A stretch of 64,000 bases of DNA, taken from contig NZ_CP165734.1 in assembly GCF_041200145.1 (NCBI RefSeq), positions 6,553,001-6,617,000 on the forward strand. The letters run 5' to 3'. Both the position numbers and the translations under genes were made by a program. Below the pieces are notes generated by a model, which worked only from the letters and a program-made list of their open reading frames with translations, did no database searches and was not told the DNA's origin. The stretch comes from Bradyrhizobium sp. LLZ17. Lineage in GTDB: Bacteria; Pseudomonadota; Alphaproteobacteria; Rhizobiales; Xanthobacteraceae. This document shows positions 10,182 through 19,964 of the stretch, piece by piece; the first letter of the stretch is position 1; each line of letters opens with the position of its first letter.

Positions 10182-10886
10182 TCAGTTGGTGGCCTTGCTG
10201 GCACTCACCAGCGTCGGCTTCTCAATGTAGTTATCCGCGAACAGCTTTTTCAGGTTCTCGACCTTCGGGATGTCGTTATAGGCGATGTAGGGCTGGTTCG
10301 GGTGCAGCGTCAGATAGTCCTGGTGATAGGCTTCCGCCGGGTAGAACGCCTCCAGCGCGCCGACCTTGGTCACGATCGGCTTGCTGAAGACCTTGGCGCC
10401 GTTGAGCTGGGCGATATAGGCCTCCGCGACCTTCTTCTGCTCGTCGCTGGTGGTGAAGATCGCCGAGCGATATTGCGTGCCGCTGTCCGGGCCCTGGCGG
10501 TTGAGCTGGGTCGGGTCGTGCGCCACCGAGAAGTAGATCTGGAGGATCTTGCCGTAGGAGATTTTCTTCGGGTCGTACTTGATCTCGACCGACTCTGCGT
10601 GGCCGGTCGTCCCGGACGACACGGTGTGGTAGTCGGCGGTCGCCTTGCTGCCGCCGGCATAGCCGGAGACCGCGTTGACGACGCCCGCGGTGTGCTGAAA
10701 CACGCCCTGCACGCCCCAGAAGCAACCGCCGGCAATCACCGCGGTCTGGATGCCGCTGGCGGGCGCTGCGTCCATCGCGGGGGCGGGGATGACGACTGCG
10801 TCCTCCGCGGCGCGGGTCGGTGCAGCAAAGGCCAGCGTCATGGCGGTGGTCGCGGCAAGCAGGGACAGGAGGGCGGGGCGGCGCAT
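10182..10886 (-). CDS. msrA: Peptide-methionine (S)-S-oxide reductase, exported
   Basis: 234 residues, longer than the cytoplasmic MsrA core because of a signal peptide ([20 protein letters not shown]...TRAA, 1-27). The catalytic motif GGCFWG has Cys55, and GYAGG and the later [19 protein letters not shown] block are typical. It reduces the S form of methionine sulfoxide, here probably in the periplasm. Upstream partner of msrB. Confidence 0.96.
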   Translation of the reverse strand: MRRPALLSLLAATTAMTLAFAAPTRAAEDAVVIPAPAMDAAPASGIQTAVIAGGCFWGVQGVFQHTAGVVNAVSGYAGGSKATADYHTVSSGTTGHAESVEIKYDPKKISYGKILQIYFSVAHDPTQLNRQGPDSGTQYRSAIFTTSDEQKKVAEAYIAQLNGAKVFSKPIVTKVGALEAFYPAEAYHQDYLTLHPNQPYIAYNDIPKVENLKKLFADNYIEKPTLVSASKATN

Positions 10887-11134
10887 GGCGGATCCTCTTT
10901 TCCGAAGGTCTGACAGTCTAGGGCGGCCGAGGCTGAGCGAACAGCCTGCCCGGCGGCATTTGGTGACCTGAGATACGGGCCCCGCTTGCCGATGTTACGC
11001 CGGGACGGACACGAGTCCGTGAGAAACGCCGCCTGAGACGGCCCGGCTTGGCGAGACCGGGAACTCCGGGCTAGATGAACCGCCGCGATCGATGACCGAC
11101 TTAAAAATGTGGTGGCTGGAGCTGACCTGACAAC

Positions 11135-12844
11135 ATGCTACGCGTCCTTGCCCTGACCTTTGTCATACTTGTCACCGGCGCCGCGATCGCCGCGGCCGAG
11201 CCGCCAGAGGGCGACGATCTCGCCACCTGCCGCGACCGCCAGGCGGAAACCCAGGCCCGTGCGACCGCCTGCGACAATCTGCTCAATGCCGATCGGGTCA
11301 CCGGCAAGGACAAGGCGGTCGCGCTCGGCGTGCGCGGCAATACGCTGATCGGCAAGCACGACTACGATCATGCGATCGAGGTGCTCTCATCCGCCATCGA
11401 GGCCGATCCGGACAATGTCGTGATCGTCAACCTGCGCGGCGTCGCCTATGAGCGCAAGGGCCAGGACGATCTCGCGCTGGCCGACTACAACCTCGCCATC
11501 CGCAAGCGCGCGACTTACGGCGTTCCCTACAGCAATCGCGGCACCATTCAGCTGCGCAAGGGCGCGCTGCAAAGTGCGCTCGACGATCTGAACCTGGCGG
11601 TCAAATACGCGCCGAAATTCCTGTTCGGCTGGACCAACCGCGCGCGCGTGCGCACGCTGATGAAGGATTATGACGGCGCGCTGTCCGACTTCGCGGAAGC
11701 CGAGAAAATCGATCCGACCGCGCCGCAGATCGCCAGCAACCGTTGCGTCACTCATGGCCTGATGGGCAAATACGACCAGGCCTTCGCCGACTGCAACGGC
11801 CTGATCCAGAAGCAGCCGAAGAACCTGTACGCGACCAACAACCGCGGCGACGTCTTCCTGATGAAGGGCGACATCGATGCCGCGCTCAAGGACTACAACA
11901 CCGTCCTGGCAGCCAATCCGAACAATGTGCGCGCCCATTCCGGTCGTGGCCAGGTGTTCGAGCAGAAGCACGACCTCGCCCAGGCGCGTGCCGATTATCG
12001 CTCGGCGGCCTATGCGTTGACGCCATTCGACGAGCTCGACGTCGCCCGCGCCCGCGCCAAGGCACAGGAGCGGCTTGCCGCACTGACGCCGCAGACGGCC
12101 GGGACTGTTGGCAATTCGCGCCGCATCGCGCTGGTGATCGGCAACGGTGCCTACAAGAACGTCCATGTGCTCGACAATCCGCCGCGCGATTCCAGGCTGA
12201 TCGCAACCGTGCTGCGCGACGCGGGCTTCCAGAGTGTGACGGTCGCCAACGACCTGACCCGCGACAAGTTCTTCGAGACCTTGCGCGCCTTTGCGGCGGA
12301 AGCGGAGAAGGCGGACTGGGCCGTGGTCTACTATGCCGGCCATGGCTTCGAGATCGGCGGGGTCAATTATCTGGTGCCGATCGATACCAGGCTTGCCGCC
12401 GACAAGGATGCCGAGACCGAGGCCGTGGCGCTCGAGCAGGTGATCGCCGCGGTGGGCGGTGCGCACAAGCTGCGGCTGGTCATCCTCGATGCCTGCCGCG
12501 ACAATCCGTTCGCGCCGACCATGCAGCGCACGCTGTCGCTGCAGCTGGTCGACAAGGGCTTTTCCAACATCGAGCCCGGCGCCGGCTTCATGGTGGTCTA
12601 CGCCGCCAAGCACGGCGAGACCGCAATCGACAGCGACGGCGGCGCCGACAGTCCGTTCGCCACCGCGCTCGCCCGCGACATCAAGGAGCCGCGCGTCGAG
12701 GTCAGAAAACTGTTCGACATCGTCCGCGACGACGTCTGGTCCGCGACCAAGCACGCGCAGCAGCCCTTCACCTACGGCTCGCCGCCGGGGCGCGACGATT
12801 TCTATTTTATCGGGGGAAGTGATGTTTCGATGTTGGTGCTGTAG
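11135..12844 (+). CDS. Exported TPR-caspase (peptidase C14-like) protein
   Basis: 569 residues. A signal peptide covers 1-21 (MLRVLALTFVILVTGAAIAA). Residues about 60-320 form tandem TPR units (ALGVRGNTLIGKHDYDHAIE, SNRGTIQLRKGALQSALDDL and more). From 328 a caspase-like fold begins (RRIALVIGNGAY) with the catalytic pair His403 in YYAGHG and Cys454 in LDACRDNP. Orthocaspases of this type cut after basic residues; bacterial substrates are mostly unknown. The stop codon falls in the first bases of the repeat at 12842, so the last residues (SMLVL) may have been supplied by repeat insertion. No obvious partner genes. Confidence 0.9.
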   Translation: MLRVLALTFVILVTGAAIAAAEPPEGDDLATCRDRQAETQARATACDNLLNADRVTGKDKAVALGVRGNTLIGKHDYDHAIEVLSSAIEADPDNVVIVNLRGVAYERKGQDDLALADYNLAIRKRATYGVPYSNRGTIQLRKGALQSALDDLNLAVKYAPKFLFGWTNRARVRTLMKDYDGALSDFAEAEKIDPTAPQIASNRCVTHGLMGKYDQAFADCNGLIQKQPKNLYATNNRGDVFLMKGDIDAALKDYNTVLAANPNNVRAHSGRGQVFEQKHDLAQARADYRSAAYALTPFDELDVARARAKAQERLAALTPQTAGTVGNSRRIALVIGNGAYKNVHVLDNPPRDSRLIATVLRDAGFQSVTVANDLTRDKFFETLRAFAAEAEKADWAVVYYAGHGFEIGGVNYLVPIDTRLAADKDAETEAVALEQVIAAVGGAHKLRLVILDACRDNPFAPTMQRTLSLQLVDKGFSNIEPGAGFMVVYAAKHGETAIDSDGGADSPFATALARDIKEPRVEVRKLFDIVRDDVWSATKHAQQPFTYGSPPGRDDFYFIGGSDVSMLVL

Positions 12845-12933
12845 GGTGGGCAAAGGCGCGCTCTTGCGCGCCGTGCCCACCATCTCTCCACAGACGCAAT
12901 AACGGTGGGCACGCTTCGCTTTGCCCACCCTAC
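12842..12933. repeat. Dispersed palindromic repeat, GGGTGGGCAAAGGCG family, copy 1
   Basis: Starts TAGGGTGGGCAAAGGCGCGC and ends GCTTTGCCCACCCTACG, with an inner inverted pair GTGCCCACC and GGTGGGCAC. Copy 2 is at 34941-35032. It fills the space between the caspase and helicase genes and could terminate both converging transcripts. Confidence 0.8.
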
Positions 12934-12945
12934 GGCAGCGCGGCT

Positions 12946-14061
12946 TCACACCACGATGCTCAACCGTTTCGCCGCCCGCGTAATTCCCGTGTAGAGCCAC
13001 CGCGCTCGGCTCTCTCCGAACGCAAAGCTCTCGTCGAACAGCACGACGTCGTCCCATTGCGAGCCCTGCGATTTGTGCACGGTTAGGACGTAGCCGAAGT
13101 CGAACTCGTCGTAAGGCTTGCGCTGCTCCCAGGCGATCGCCTCGACGCCGCCCTCGAAACAGTCGGCGCGCACCGAGACCTTGGTCACCTTGTGCCCGAG
13201 ATCCTCGTCGGGCGACAGCCGCATACTGAGGATGCGCGATTTCGAGCGCGAGGTGTTGCGTGATTTCACGCGCCACAGGCCGCCGTTGAACAGGCCCTTC
13301 TTGCGGTTGTTGCGCAGGCAGACCAGTTTGTCGCCCGCGACCGGGAAGGTGTCCTCGATGTTCTGGCGCTGGCGGAAGCGGGTGTTGTAGGCGCGGCGGG
13401 TGTTGTTGCGGCCGACCAGGATCTGGTCGGCGCTCATGACGCGGTCGGGGTCGAGCTCTTTGCGCGACACCACTTCGCTCTCGCCGTAGCGGCCGATGTC
13501 GAGTTCGCGCCCCTCGCGGATGTCCATCGACATCCGCACGATCGGATCGTCCTGCGCCTGCCGGTGCACTTCGGTGAGCATCGCGTCGGGTTCGGTGTTG
13601 GTGAAGAAGCCGCCGCCCTGGATCGGCGGCAGCTGCGCGGGATCGCCCAACACAAGCAGCGGACATTCGAACGACATCAGGTCGCGACCGAGCTCAGCAT
13701 CGACCATCGAGCATTCGTCGATCACGATCAGCTTGGCCTTGGACGCCGGCGCGTCGTCCCAGAGCTCGAAGCTCGGCTGCTCCTCGCCGGATTCGCGGGC
13801 GCGGTAGATCAGGGAATGGATGGTGGAGGCCTCGTCGCAACCCTTGTTGCGCATCACCAGCGCGGCCTTGCCGGTGAAGGCGGCGAACTTCACCTCGCCG
13901 TCGACGCCGTCGGCGATGTGCCGCGCCAGCGTGGTCTTGCCGGTGCCGGCATAGCCGAACAGGCGGAACACCGGCGGCGTGCCGTTACGGCCGGGCTTGG
14001 CCTTGAGCCAATCGCCGACGGCTTTCAGCGCGGCATCCTGATGCGGGGTGAATGTGGGCAT
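12946..14061 (-). CDS. RecD-like ATP-dependent DNA helicase (SF1B)
   Basis: 371 residues, a compact stand-alone SF1 helicase without the RecB/RecC context. Walker A is GYAGTGKTT (36-44), followed by FTGKAALVMRNKG (motif Ia), VIDECSMVD (motif II), LVLGDPAQLPPI (motif III) and, near the end, TVHKSQGSQWDDV (motif V) and YTGITRAAKRL (motif VI). This is the AAA_30/UvrD_C_2 arrangement of RecD2-type helicases that unwind 5' to 3'. No nuclease domain is visible. It converges on the caspase gene. Confidence 0.88.
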   Translation of the reverse strand: MPTFTPHQDAALKAVGDWLKAKPGRNGTPPVFRLFGYAGTGKTTLARHIADGVDGEVKFAAFTGKAALVMRNKGCDEASTIHSLIYRARESGEEQPSFELWDDAPASKAKLIVIDECSMVDAELGRDLMSFECPLLVLGDPAQLPPIQGGGFFTNTEPDAMLTEVHRQAQDDPIVRMSMDIREGRELDIGRYGESEVVSRKELDPDRVMSADQILVGRNNTRRAYNTRFRQRQNIEDTFPVAGDKLVCLRNNRKKGLFNGGLWRVKSRNTSRSKSRILSMRLSPDEDLGHKVTKVSVRADCFEGGVEAIAWEQRKPYDEFDFGYVLTVHKSQGSQWDDVVLFDESFAFGESRARWLYTGITRAAKRLSIVV

Positions 14062-14171
14062 TTGTGTCTTGAGAAAGGGCGAAATCGAAGCGATCTGCCA
14101 CCCCCAAAACTAACCATTAGCCCCGCTGGTTCAAGCGCGGGACAATCGCATTAAGGCCCTTTGTCTGCGGA

Positions 14172-14322
14172 CCATCCTTCGAGACACCCGCCCTTGGCGG
14201 GCCCTCAGGATGAGGACGGAGTGCGCGGCAGCAGTTTCGGCAGGCGAGATACCGCCTAGCCTCATCCTGAGGAGACCGCAAAGCGGTCGTCTCGAAGGAC
14301 GAGGCGCTCGCTCAGGCCGCGC
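14172..14322. repeat. Dispersed repeat, CATCCTTCGAGAC family, copy 2
   Basis: Same ends and inner CCTCAGGATGAGG / CCTCATCCTGAGG inverted pair as the copy at 8653-8800, with scattered differences in the centre. It lies between the nap operon end and the helicase promoter. Confidence 0.8.
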
Positions 14323-14347
14323 CAGGAAGTCAGATGGGAGACCATCC

Positions 14348-15001
14348 CTATTGCCAGCCGGGAACGCCGCGCATGTCGGGCAGGTGGTGGGCGATGCCCT
14401 TGTGGCAGTCGATGCAGGTCTTCTCTCCCGTGAACAGGAAGCGCTGGTGCGCCACCGAGGCCCTCGGCGACTGTTTGGTGATGTCCATGGAATCGGCGCT
14501 GTGGCAGTTGCGGCATTCCAGCGAATCATTGGCCTTGAACCGCGCCCATTCATGCGCCGCAAGCTCGAGCCGGTGATCCAAAAACTTCTCGCGGGTGTCG
14601 ATCGTGCCGAACAGCTTGCCCCAGACCTCCTTGGAGGCCTGCATCTTGCGCGCGATCTTGTCGGTCCAGTTGTGCGGCACGTGGCAGTCCGGACAGGTGG
14701 CGCGCACGCCGGAGCGGTTGCTGAAATGGATGGTCGATTTCAGCTCGGCGAAGACGTTCTCGCGCATCTCGTGACAGCCGGTGCAGAATTTCTCGGTGTT
14801 GGTGAGCTCCAGCGCGGTGTTGAAGCCGCCCCAGAAGATCACGCCGGCGGCGAAACCCGCCAGCACCAGCACGCCGAGCCCGAACACCGAGCTCGGCCGG
14901 ATCAGCACCTGCCAGAGCTCGCGCGCGAAATCCAGACCCCGCGCGATCAATCCGCGTTTCGCCTTCACCCTCTCGTTGGGCTCGTCGGCGGTGGCGGTCA
15001 T
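14348..15001 (-). CDS. napC: Tetraheme c-type quinol dehydrogenase NapC
   Basis: 217 residues. One N-terminal membrane anchor (about 36-60) and four CxxCH heme sites: CTGCH at 73, CPDCH at 103, CRNCH at 163, CIDCH at 196. NapC takes electrons from the quinol pool and passes them to NapB and NapA in the periplasm. The start is ATG at 14999-15001, which overlaps the expected napB stop in an ATGA, typical of translational coupling. Last gene of napEDABC. Confidence 0.96.
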   Translation of the reverse strand: MTATADEPNERVKAKRGLIARGLDFARELWQVLIRPSSVFGLGVLVLAGFAAGVIFWGGFNTALELTNTEKFCTGCHEMRENVFAELKSTIHFSNRSGVRATCPDCHVPHNWTDKIARKMQASKEVWGKLFGTIDTREKFLDHRLELAAHEWARFKANDSLECRNCHSADSMDITKQSPRASVAHQRFLFTGEKTCIDCHKGIAHHLPDMRGVPGWQ

Positions 15002-15467
15002 CGCCGGCCCCGGGGCTTGCGCGCGACAGCAGCGTGTCGATGTCGGTGAAATCATTGCTGATGGGCGGCGTGGCGGTGTTCTGCGGCACGTGACATTCGG
15101 TGCACCAGAACCGCCGCGGCGAGATCGAAGCCAGGAACTGGCCGTCGCGATCCATGAAATGCGTGATCGAGACCATCGGCGCCTGCGATTCCGCGATGCG
15201 TGCCCGCGCATGGCAGGACAGGCACTTGTTGCCGTTGAGGTCGATCTGGTAGCCGTCGATAGTGTGCGGGATCACCGGCGGCTGCTCGGGATAATTGCGA
15301 ACCTCCCGCTCGGATGTATTGCGATTCGGCAGCATCGGCGGCGCCGGACCCTCGTCATTGAGCGACGTCGGGCCGCGCAGGCCTGATGTCACCGTCTGCG
15401 CGGTCAGCGAGCTCGCCCCGGCGGCAATCGCGAACGCGATCAGCACAATTGCAACTCGTCTGGTCAT
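14998..15467 (-). CDS. napB: Diheme cytochrome NapB, apparent frameshift near the 3' end
   Basis: Starts ATG at 15465-15467, overlapping the napA stop in ATGA. A signal peptide ([17 protein letters not shown]...) precedes two heme sites, CLSCH at 82 and CTECH at 122, and the [15 protein letters not shown] block near the C-terminus, so about 150 residues are normal. In the frame as given there is no stop where NapB should end; the frame runs on inside napC. One missing base at about 15015-15030 would give ...LLSRAKPRGRR and a TGA overlapping the napC ATG. Small periplasmic electron carrier for NapA. Confidence 0.9.
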
Positions 15468-17977
15468 GACAGCCCCACCCGCTCGATGCGCACCGCGCAT
15501 TTCTTGAAGTCAGCCTGCAAAGAGATCGGATCGGTGGCGTCGAGCGTCACCTTGTTGATCAGCTTGGATCTGTCGAACCACGGCACGAACACCAGGCCGC
15601 GCGGCGGCCGGTCGCGGCCGCGGGTCTCGACCCTGGCGCGGATAAAGCCGCGGCGGGACACCACCCTGACCTCGTCGCCGCGTCGGATCTTTGCGTCCTG
15701 GGCATCGTCGGGATGCATGAAGCACACGGCTTCGGGGAACGCCTTGTAAAGCTCGGGCACGCGGCGCGTCATGGTGCCGGAATGCCAGTGCTCCAGCACG
15801 CGGCCGGTCGAGAGCCAGAACGGATAATCGTTGTCGGGTGATTCCGCCGCCGGCTCGTAGGGCAGCGCGAAGATGCGCGCCTTGCCATCGGGGTAACCAT
15901 AGAACTGCACGTCGGCGCCCTGCTTGACGTAGGGGTCGCTGCCCTCGCGGAAGCGCCACTTCGTCTCCTGGCCGTTGACGACCGGCCAGCGCAGGCCGCG
16001 CTCGCGGTGATAAGTCTCGAACGGCGCGAGGTCGTGGCCGTGGCCGCGACCGAACGAGGCATATTCCTCGAACAGCCCCTTCTGCACGTAGAAGCCGAAC
16101 GCCTTCGACTCCTCATTGAGATAGCCCTGCTCGATCTCCGAGCTCGGAAACTTGTCGACCTGACCGTTGCGATAGAGCACGTCGAACAGCGTCTTGCCGC
16201 GAACCTCCGGCATCTTGGCGATCAGCTCCTCGGGCCAGACCTCCTCGATCTTGAACCGCTTGGAGAATTCCATCAGCTGCCAGAGGTCTGATTTCGCCTC
16301 GCCCGGCGCGGTGACGAGCTGGTGCCAGAACTGCGTGCGCCGCTCGGCATTGCCGTAGGCGCCTTCCTTCTCGACCCACATCGCCGTCGGCAAAATGAGA
16401 TCGGCCGCGAGTGCCGTCACGCTCGGATAGGAATCCGAGACCACGATGAAATTGTCGGGATTGCGGAAGCCCGGATAAGTCTCCTCGTTGGCGTTGGGGC
16501 CGGCCTGGAGATTGTTGTTGACCTGCACCCAATAGGCGTTGATCAGGCCGTCCTTCAGCATCCGGCTTTGCAGCACGGCGTGAGCGCCGGGTTTGTCGGG
16601 GATGGTGCCCTCGGGCAGCTTCCAGATGTGCTCGGCCTTGTCGCGGTGCTCCTTGTTGGTCACGACCATGTCGGCGGGCAGGCGGTGCGAGAAGGTGCCG
16701 ACCTCGCGCGCGGTGCCGCAGGCCGAGGGCTGGCCGGTCAGCGAGAACGGGCTGTTGCCGGGCGAGGCGATCTTCCCGGTCAGAAGATGGATGTTGTAGA
16801 CGAGGTTGTTGCACCAGACGCCGCGGGTGTGCTGGTTGAAGCCCATGGTCCAGAACGAGACCACTTTTGTGTTCGGATCCGCGTAGAGCTCGGCCAGCGC
16901 TTCCAGCCGGTTGAGCGGTACGCCCGACATTTCGGCGGCCTTCTCCAGCGTATAGTCCGAGACGAACTTGACGTACTCGTCATAGCTCATCTCGGTGGAG
17001 TCGTTGGCCTTCGCCGCGCCGGTGGCCTTCTTCTGCAGCGGATGCTCGGGCCGCAAGCCGTAGCCGATATCGGTCTGTCCGCGCCGGAAAATGGTATGCG
17101 CGGCCACGAAGTCCTTGTTGACGCGGCCGGTCTTGATGATGTGGTTGGCGATAGCGTTGAGCAAATAGAGGTCGGTCTGCGGCTTGAACACCATGCCGAT
17201 ATCGGCGAGGTCAAAGGATCTGTGCTCGAAGGTCGAGAGCACGGCGACGCGGACATGCGGCGCGGTGAGCCGGCGGTCGGTCAGGCGCGTCCACAGGATC
17301 GGATGCATCTCCGCCATGTTGGAGCCCCACAGCACGAAGGCATCGGCGGCTTCGATGTCGTCATAGCAGCCGGCCGGCTCGTCGATGCCGAAGGTGCGCA
17401 TCATGCCGGCCACGGCGGACGCCATGCAGTGCCGCGCATTGGGGTCGATGTTGTTGGTGCGGAAGCCGGCCTTGAACAGTTTTGAGGCGGCGTAGCCTTC
17501 CCAAATCGTCCACTGGCCGGAGCCGAACATGGCGACGCCGTTCGGCCCACGCTTCTTGAACGCCTCCTTCCACTTCACTTCCATGATGTCGAAGGCTTCG
17601 GTCCACGACACCGGCGTGAACTCGCCGTTCTTGTCGTACTTGCCGTTGGCCTTGCGCAGCATCGGCTGGATCAGGCGGTCATGGCCGTACATGATTTTGG
17701 ACAGGAAGTAGCCCTTGACGCAGTTGAGGCCGCGATTGACCTCGGCCTTGATGTCACCGTGGGTGGCGACCACGCGGTTGTCCTTGGTCGCGACCATCAC
17801 CGAGCAGCCGGTGCCGCAGAAGCGGCAGGCGGCCTTGTCCCATTTCAGTTCGGCCGTCTCGCGCTCGGTGACGAGATTGGCGGGGAGCGCCGGCGCCGGC
17901 ATGCCGGCCGCGACGGCTGCAATCGCGGCGGCTTCGAGCTTCAGCATTTGGCGGCGGTCGAGCTTCGGCGATGTCAT
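15464..17977 (-). CDS. napA: Periplasmic nitrate reductase catalytic subunit
   Basis: 837 residues from the ATG at 17975-17977. A twin-arginine signal ([19 protein letters not shown]) exports the folded enzyme. The 4Fe-4S cluster ligands are Cys51, Cys54, Cys58 and Cys86. Cys184 in [10 protein letters not shown] is the expected ligand of the Mo-bis-MGD cofactor. It reduces nitrate to nitrite with electrons from NapC through NapB. Upstream napD encodes the signal-binding chaperone. Confidence 0.98.
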   Translation of the reverse strand: MTSPKLDRRQMLKLEAAAIAAVAAGMPAPALPANLVTERETAELKWDKAACRFCGTGCSVMVATKDNRVVATHGDIKAEVNRGLNCVKGYFLSKIMYGHDRLIQPMLRKANGKYDKNGEFTPVSWTEAFDIMEVKWKEAFKKRGPNGVAMFGSGQWTIWEGYAASKLFKAGFRTNNIDPNARHCMASAVAGMMRTFGIDEPAGCYDDIEAADAFVLWGSNMAEMHPILWTRLTDRRLTAPHVRVAVLSTFEHRSFDLADIGMVFKPQTDLYLLNAIANHIIKTGRVNKDFVAAHTIFRRGQTDIGYGLRPEHPLQKKATGAAKANDSTEMSYDEYVKFVSDYTLEKAAEMSGVPLNRLEALAELYADPNTKVVSFWTMGFNQHTRGVWCNNLVYNIHLLTGKIASPGNSPFSLTGQPSACGTAREVGTFSHRLPADMVVTNKEHRDKAEHIWKLPEGTIPDKPGAHAVLQSRMLKDGLINAYWVQVNNNLQAGPNANEETYPGFRNPDNFIVVSDSYPSVTALAADLILPTAMWVEKEGAYGNAERRTQFWHQLVTAPGEAKSDLWQLMEFSKRFKIEEVWPEELIAKMPEVRGKTLFDVLYRNGQVDKFPSSEIEQGYLNEESKAFGFYVQKGLFEEYASFGRGHGHDLAPFETYHRERGLRWPVVNGQETKWRFREGSDPYVKQGADVQFYGYPDGKARIFALPYEPAAESPDNDYPFWLSTGRVLEHWHSGTMTRRVPELYKAFPEAVCFMHPDDAQDAKIRRGDEVRVVSRRGFIRARVETRGRDRPPRGLVFVPWFDRSKLINKVTLDATDPISLQADFKKCAVRIERVGLS

Positions 17978-17993
17978 GATGGCTCTCCGGCCG

Positions 17994-18323
17994 TTAGGTC
18001 GTTTCGATGGCGTGAAACACCAGCGCCGCGGAATAGACGTTCGGCAGCGACTGGATAGTGTTGAGCATGGTGCCGAGGCTGCCGGCGTCCGGCGCTTCGG
18101 TGACGACGACGAGCTTTCCGCGCGGGTCGCGGCCGTGGATTTCGCAGCCGGGAAGCGCGACGATCGCGGTCTCGACCTCGGCAAGGCGTTCGGGACGCGC
18201 CTGCACGATGATGCTGGCGATCTCGTATCCCGGCGGCGGGATGATGCGGTCAGCGCCGAGCACCCGGCCGGTGATCAATGCGCGGCGGTTGAGTGTGGCT
18301 TTGCTGAGTGAGGCTTGGGCCAT
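17994..18323 (-). CDS. napD: NapA maturation chaperone NapD
   Basis: 109 residues, cytoplasmic. After an N-terminal extension (about 30 residues, including [13 protein letters not shown]) comes the NapD ferredoxin-like fold: [20 protein letters not shown] and [11 protein letters not shown]. It binds the Tat signal of NapA until cofactors are loaded. It ends 16 bases before napA. Confidence 0.93.
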   Translation of the reverse strand: MAQASLSKATLNRRALITGRVLGADRIIPPPGYEIASIIVQARPERLAEVETAIVALPGCEIHGRDPRGKLVVVTEAPDAGSLGTMLNTIQSLPNVYSAALVFHAIETT

Positions 18324-18348
18324 GATGCCTGTCTTTCGCTGTGCGGGA

Positions 18349-18534
18349 TCAATGCGGGGAGGGCGGTGGGCCGGGCGGACCTGCGACCATCTGGTAGATC
18401 CAGACGCCGAGCCCGTATGAGCCGACCGTTCCGACCGCGAGGACGGGCATCACGACCGCGGTCAGGAACAGGAACGCAAAGATCTCCATGCGCCTACGGC
18501 GCACGCGCCCATGCGTGTCGTCAGGGGCCGACAT
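18349..18534 (-). CDS. napE: Periplasmic nitrate reductase small membrane protein NapE
   Basis: 61 residues from the ATG at 18532-18534. Charged start (DDTHGRVRRRRMEIFAF) then one membrane helix LTAVVMPVLAVGTVGSYGLG and a Pro-rich tail. Matches the NapE layout. First gene of the nap operon, 88 bases downstream of a FixK-type box. Its exact role in electron transfer is not settled in any organism. Confidence 0.9.
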   Translation of the reverse strand: MSAPDDTHGRVRRRRMEIFAFLFLTAVVMPVLAVGTVGSYGLGVWIYQMVAGPPGPPPSPH

Positions 18535-18621
18535 ATCCGCTCTCGCTGAATTTTGGGAAATCGGGACGGCATCCGGGCCGTTGCCTTGCTGCACTTTTGA
18601 TGCATTCGGGCCGCCGCGGCG

Positions 18622-18635
18622 TTGATCTGGATCAA
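18622..18635 (-). promoter_or_regulatory. FixK/FNR-type box upstream of napE
   Basis: TTGATCTGGATCAA, the perfect TTGAT-N4-ATCAA palindrome. Its centre lies about 94 bases upstream of the napE start, leaving room for a class II promoter with a start near 18587. In Bradyrhizobium napEDABC is known to need FixK2 under low oxygen, so this site very probably drives the operon. It could also affect the divergent AraC gene. Confidence 0.9.
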
Positions 18636-18732
18636 TCCGTCGATTGGCGACGATCGCGGCCGCAATGTCCGCAAGCACAAGTCCGGGTTGTGCCCGCGCG
18701 GAGGCGGTGCGAGAGTTGGCGTCTAACGGGGA

Positions 18733-19875
18733 ATGCAGATTGTGAACGGGATGGGGCTCACGGCCATCGATCTCGGACTGCGCGGCGCGACCAGCGGCGT
18801 GTTCCTGATGATCATTCTGGTGGCGCTGCTGCGCCGTGGCACCAGCCAGCAGGGTTTGCTGGGCATGGCCATGTCGGCCGGCGGCGTGTTCTATGCGATC
18901 GCGACCGCGCCTTTGTTTCCAAAATCCTCGTGGTGGTGGGTGCTGCCGATCCTGTCGGCGCAACCCGCCGTGTTCTGGATGTGGGCGCGCGCGGCGTTCG
19001 ACGACGATTTCGTCCTCAGGCGATGGCACGGCGCCCTGTGGCTGAGCATCGTGGCTTTGGGGTTCGCGATCACGCTGAGCTGGGCGCACTGGCCCGCTTT
19101 GGCCGGGGCCGGCGGTCGAGTCCTGGCGTTGGTCTGCCTGGCACTGGCTCTCGCGGCCGCGGTGCAGACGGTCAAGACCTGGCGTGCCGATCTGGTCGCG
19201 CGCCGCCGCCGGCTGCGGCTGGCCATGCTGGCGATCAATGTTGGGCTGATCGCGGCCGTCGCCGGCGCCGGCTTCGCCGCGATTCCCGTTGCGCTGCCCG
19301 GCGCGCCCGGCAGTCTTCCGACCGCGCTCGGCCTGTTCGTCGTGGCGATGCTCGCCGGACTGGGCGCTTTCGCCACCCAGCCGGCCGTGCCCGTCGACGC
19401 CACGGCGGCAATCGCATCCAGCGCGCGCGGCGCCGCTCGTGCTCCCACGGGATCGGTCGTGGTCGATCCGATCCTGCTGCGGCGTCTCGACCATCTGATG
19501 ACGATCGAGCGAACCTACCGACAGGAGGGGCTTGCGATCGGGGCGCTGGCGGCACGGCTCGACGTTCCCGAGCATCGGCTGCGCCAGGCGATCAACGAAG
19601 GCCTGGGCTATCGCAATTTCAATGCGTACCTCAATCACTATCGGATCGAGGATGCCAGGCTGGCGCTGTCCGATTTGGCGCAACGGGAGGTCCCGGTGCT
19701 GACCATCGCCATGGATGCCGGCTTCCAGTCGATCGGGCCTTTCAATCGCGCATTCAAGGCCGAGACCGGCGTGACTCCGACCGAATTCCGGCGCGAGGCG
19801 TTGAGCCGGCCGCAAACGGCGCCGGACCAGGAGCGCCCTCTCCAAACCAGCCAGCCGCGCCGAGAAATCGGCTAG
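18733..19875 (+). CDS. AraC-family regulator with membrane N-terminal domain
   Basis: 380 residues. Residues 1 to about 230 form about seven hydrophobic helices (GVFLMIILVALLRR, WWWVLPILSAQPAVFWMWA and others), followed by a linker and a C-terminal AraC pair of helix-turn-helix units: LAARLDVPEHRLRQAINEGL, then IAMDAGFQSIGPFNRAFKA and the closing TPTEFRRE. Such proteins sense a signal at the membrane and bind DNA on the cytoplasmic side. It is divergent from napE and lies upstream of an acyltransferase gene, which may be its target. Confidence 0.85.
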   Translation: MQIVNGMGLTAIDLGLRGATSGVFLMIILVALLRRGTSQQGLLGMAMSAGGVFYAIATAPLFPKSSWWWVLPILSAQPAVFWMWARAAFDDDFVLRRWHGALWLSIVALGFAITLSWAHWPALAGAGGRVLALVCLALALAAAVQTVKTWRADLVARRRRLRLAMLAINVGLIAAVAGAGFAAIPVALPGAPGSLPTALGLFVVAMLAGLGAFATQPAVPVDATAAIASSARGAARAPTGSVVVDPILLRRLDHLMTIERTYRQEGLAIGALAARLDVPEHRLRQAINEGLGYRNFNAYLNHYRIEDARLALSDLAQREVPVLTIAMDAGFQSIGPFNRAFKAETGVTPTEFRREALSRPQTAPDQERPLQTSQPRREIG

Positions 19876-19964
19876 CCGATTTTTGGATTGGGCGAGAGAG
19901 TCCTGAGGCCATCAAGCAGACTGCCGGCAGGAAAAAGCTCTTCTCCAGCAAGCCGAGCCCGTCC

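Noticed and set aside
11387..13666. 759-codon minus-strand frame across the caspase gene and part of the helicase
   Set aside because: Crosses two well-supported genes and a palindromic repeat; no domain.
18315..19964. N-terminal extension of the acyltransferase frame back to 18315
   Set aside because: The extra 550 codons are an out-of-frame shadow of the AraC gene; the acyltransferase starts normally at 19965.
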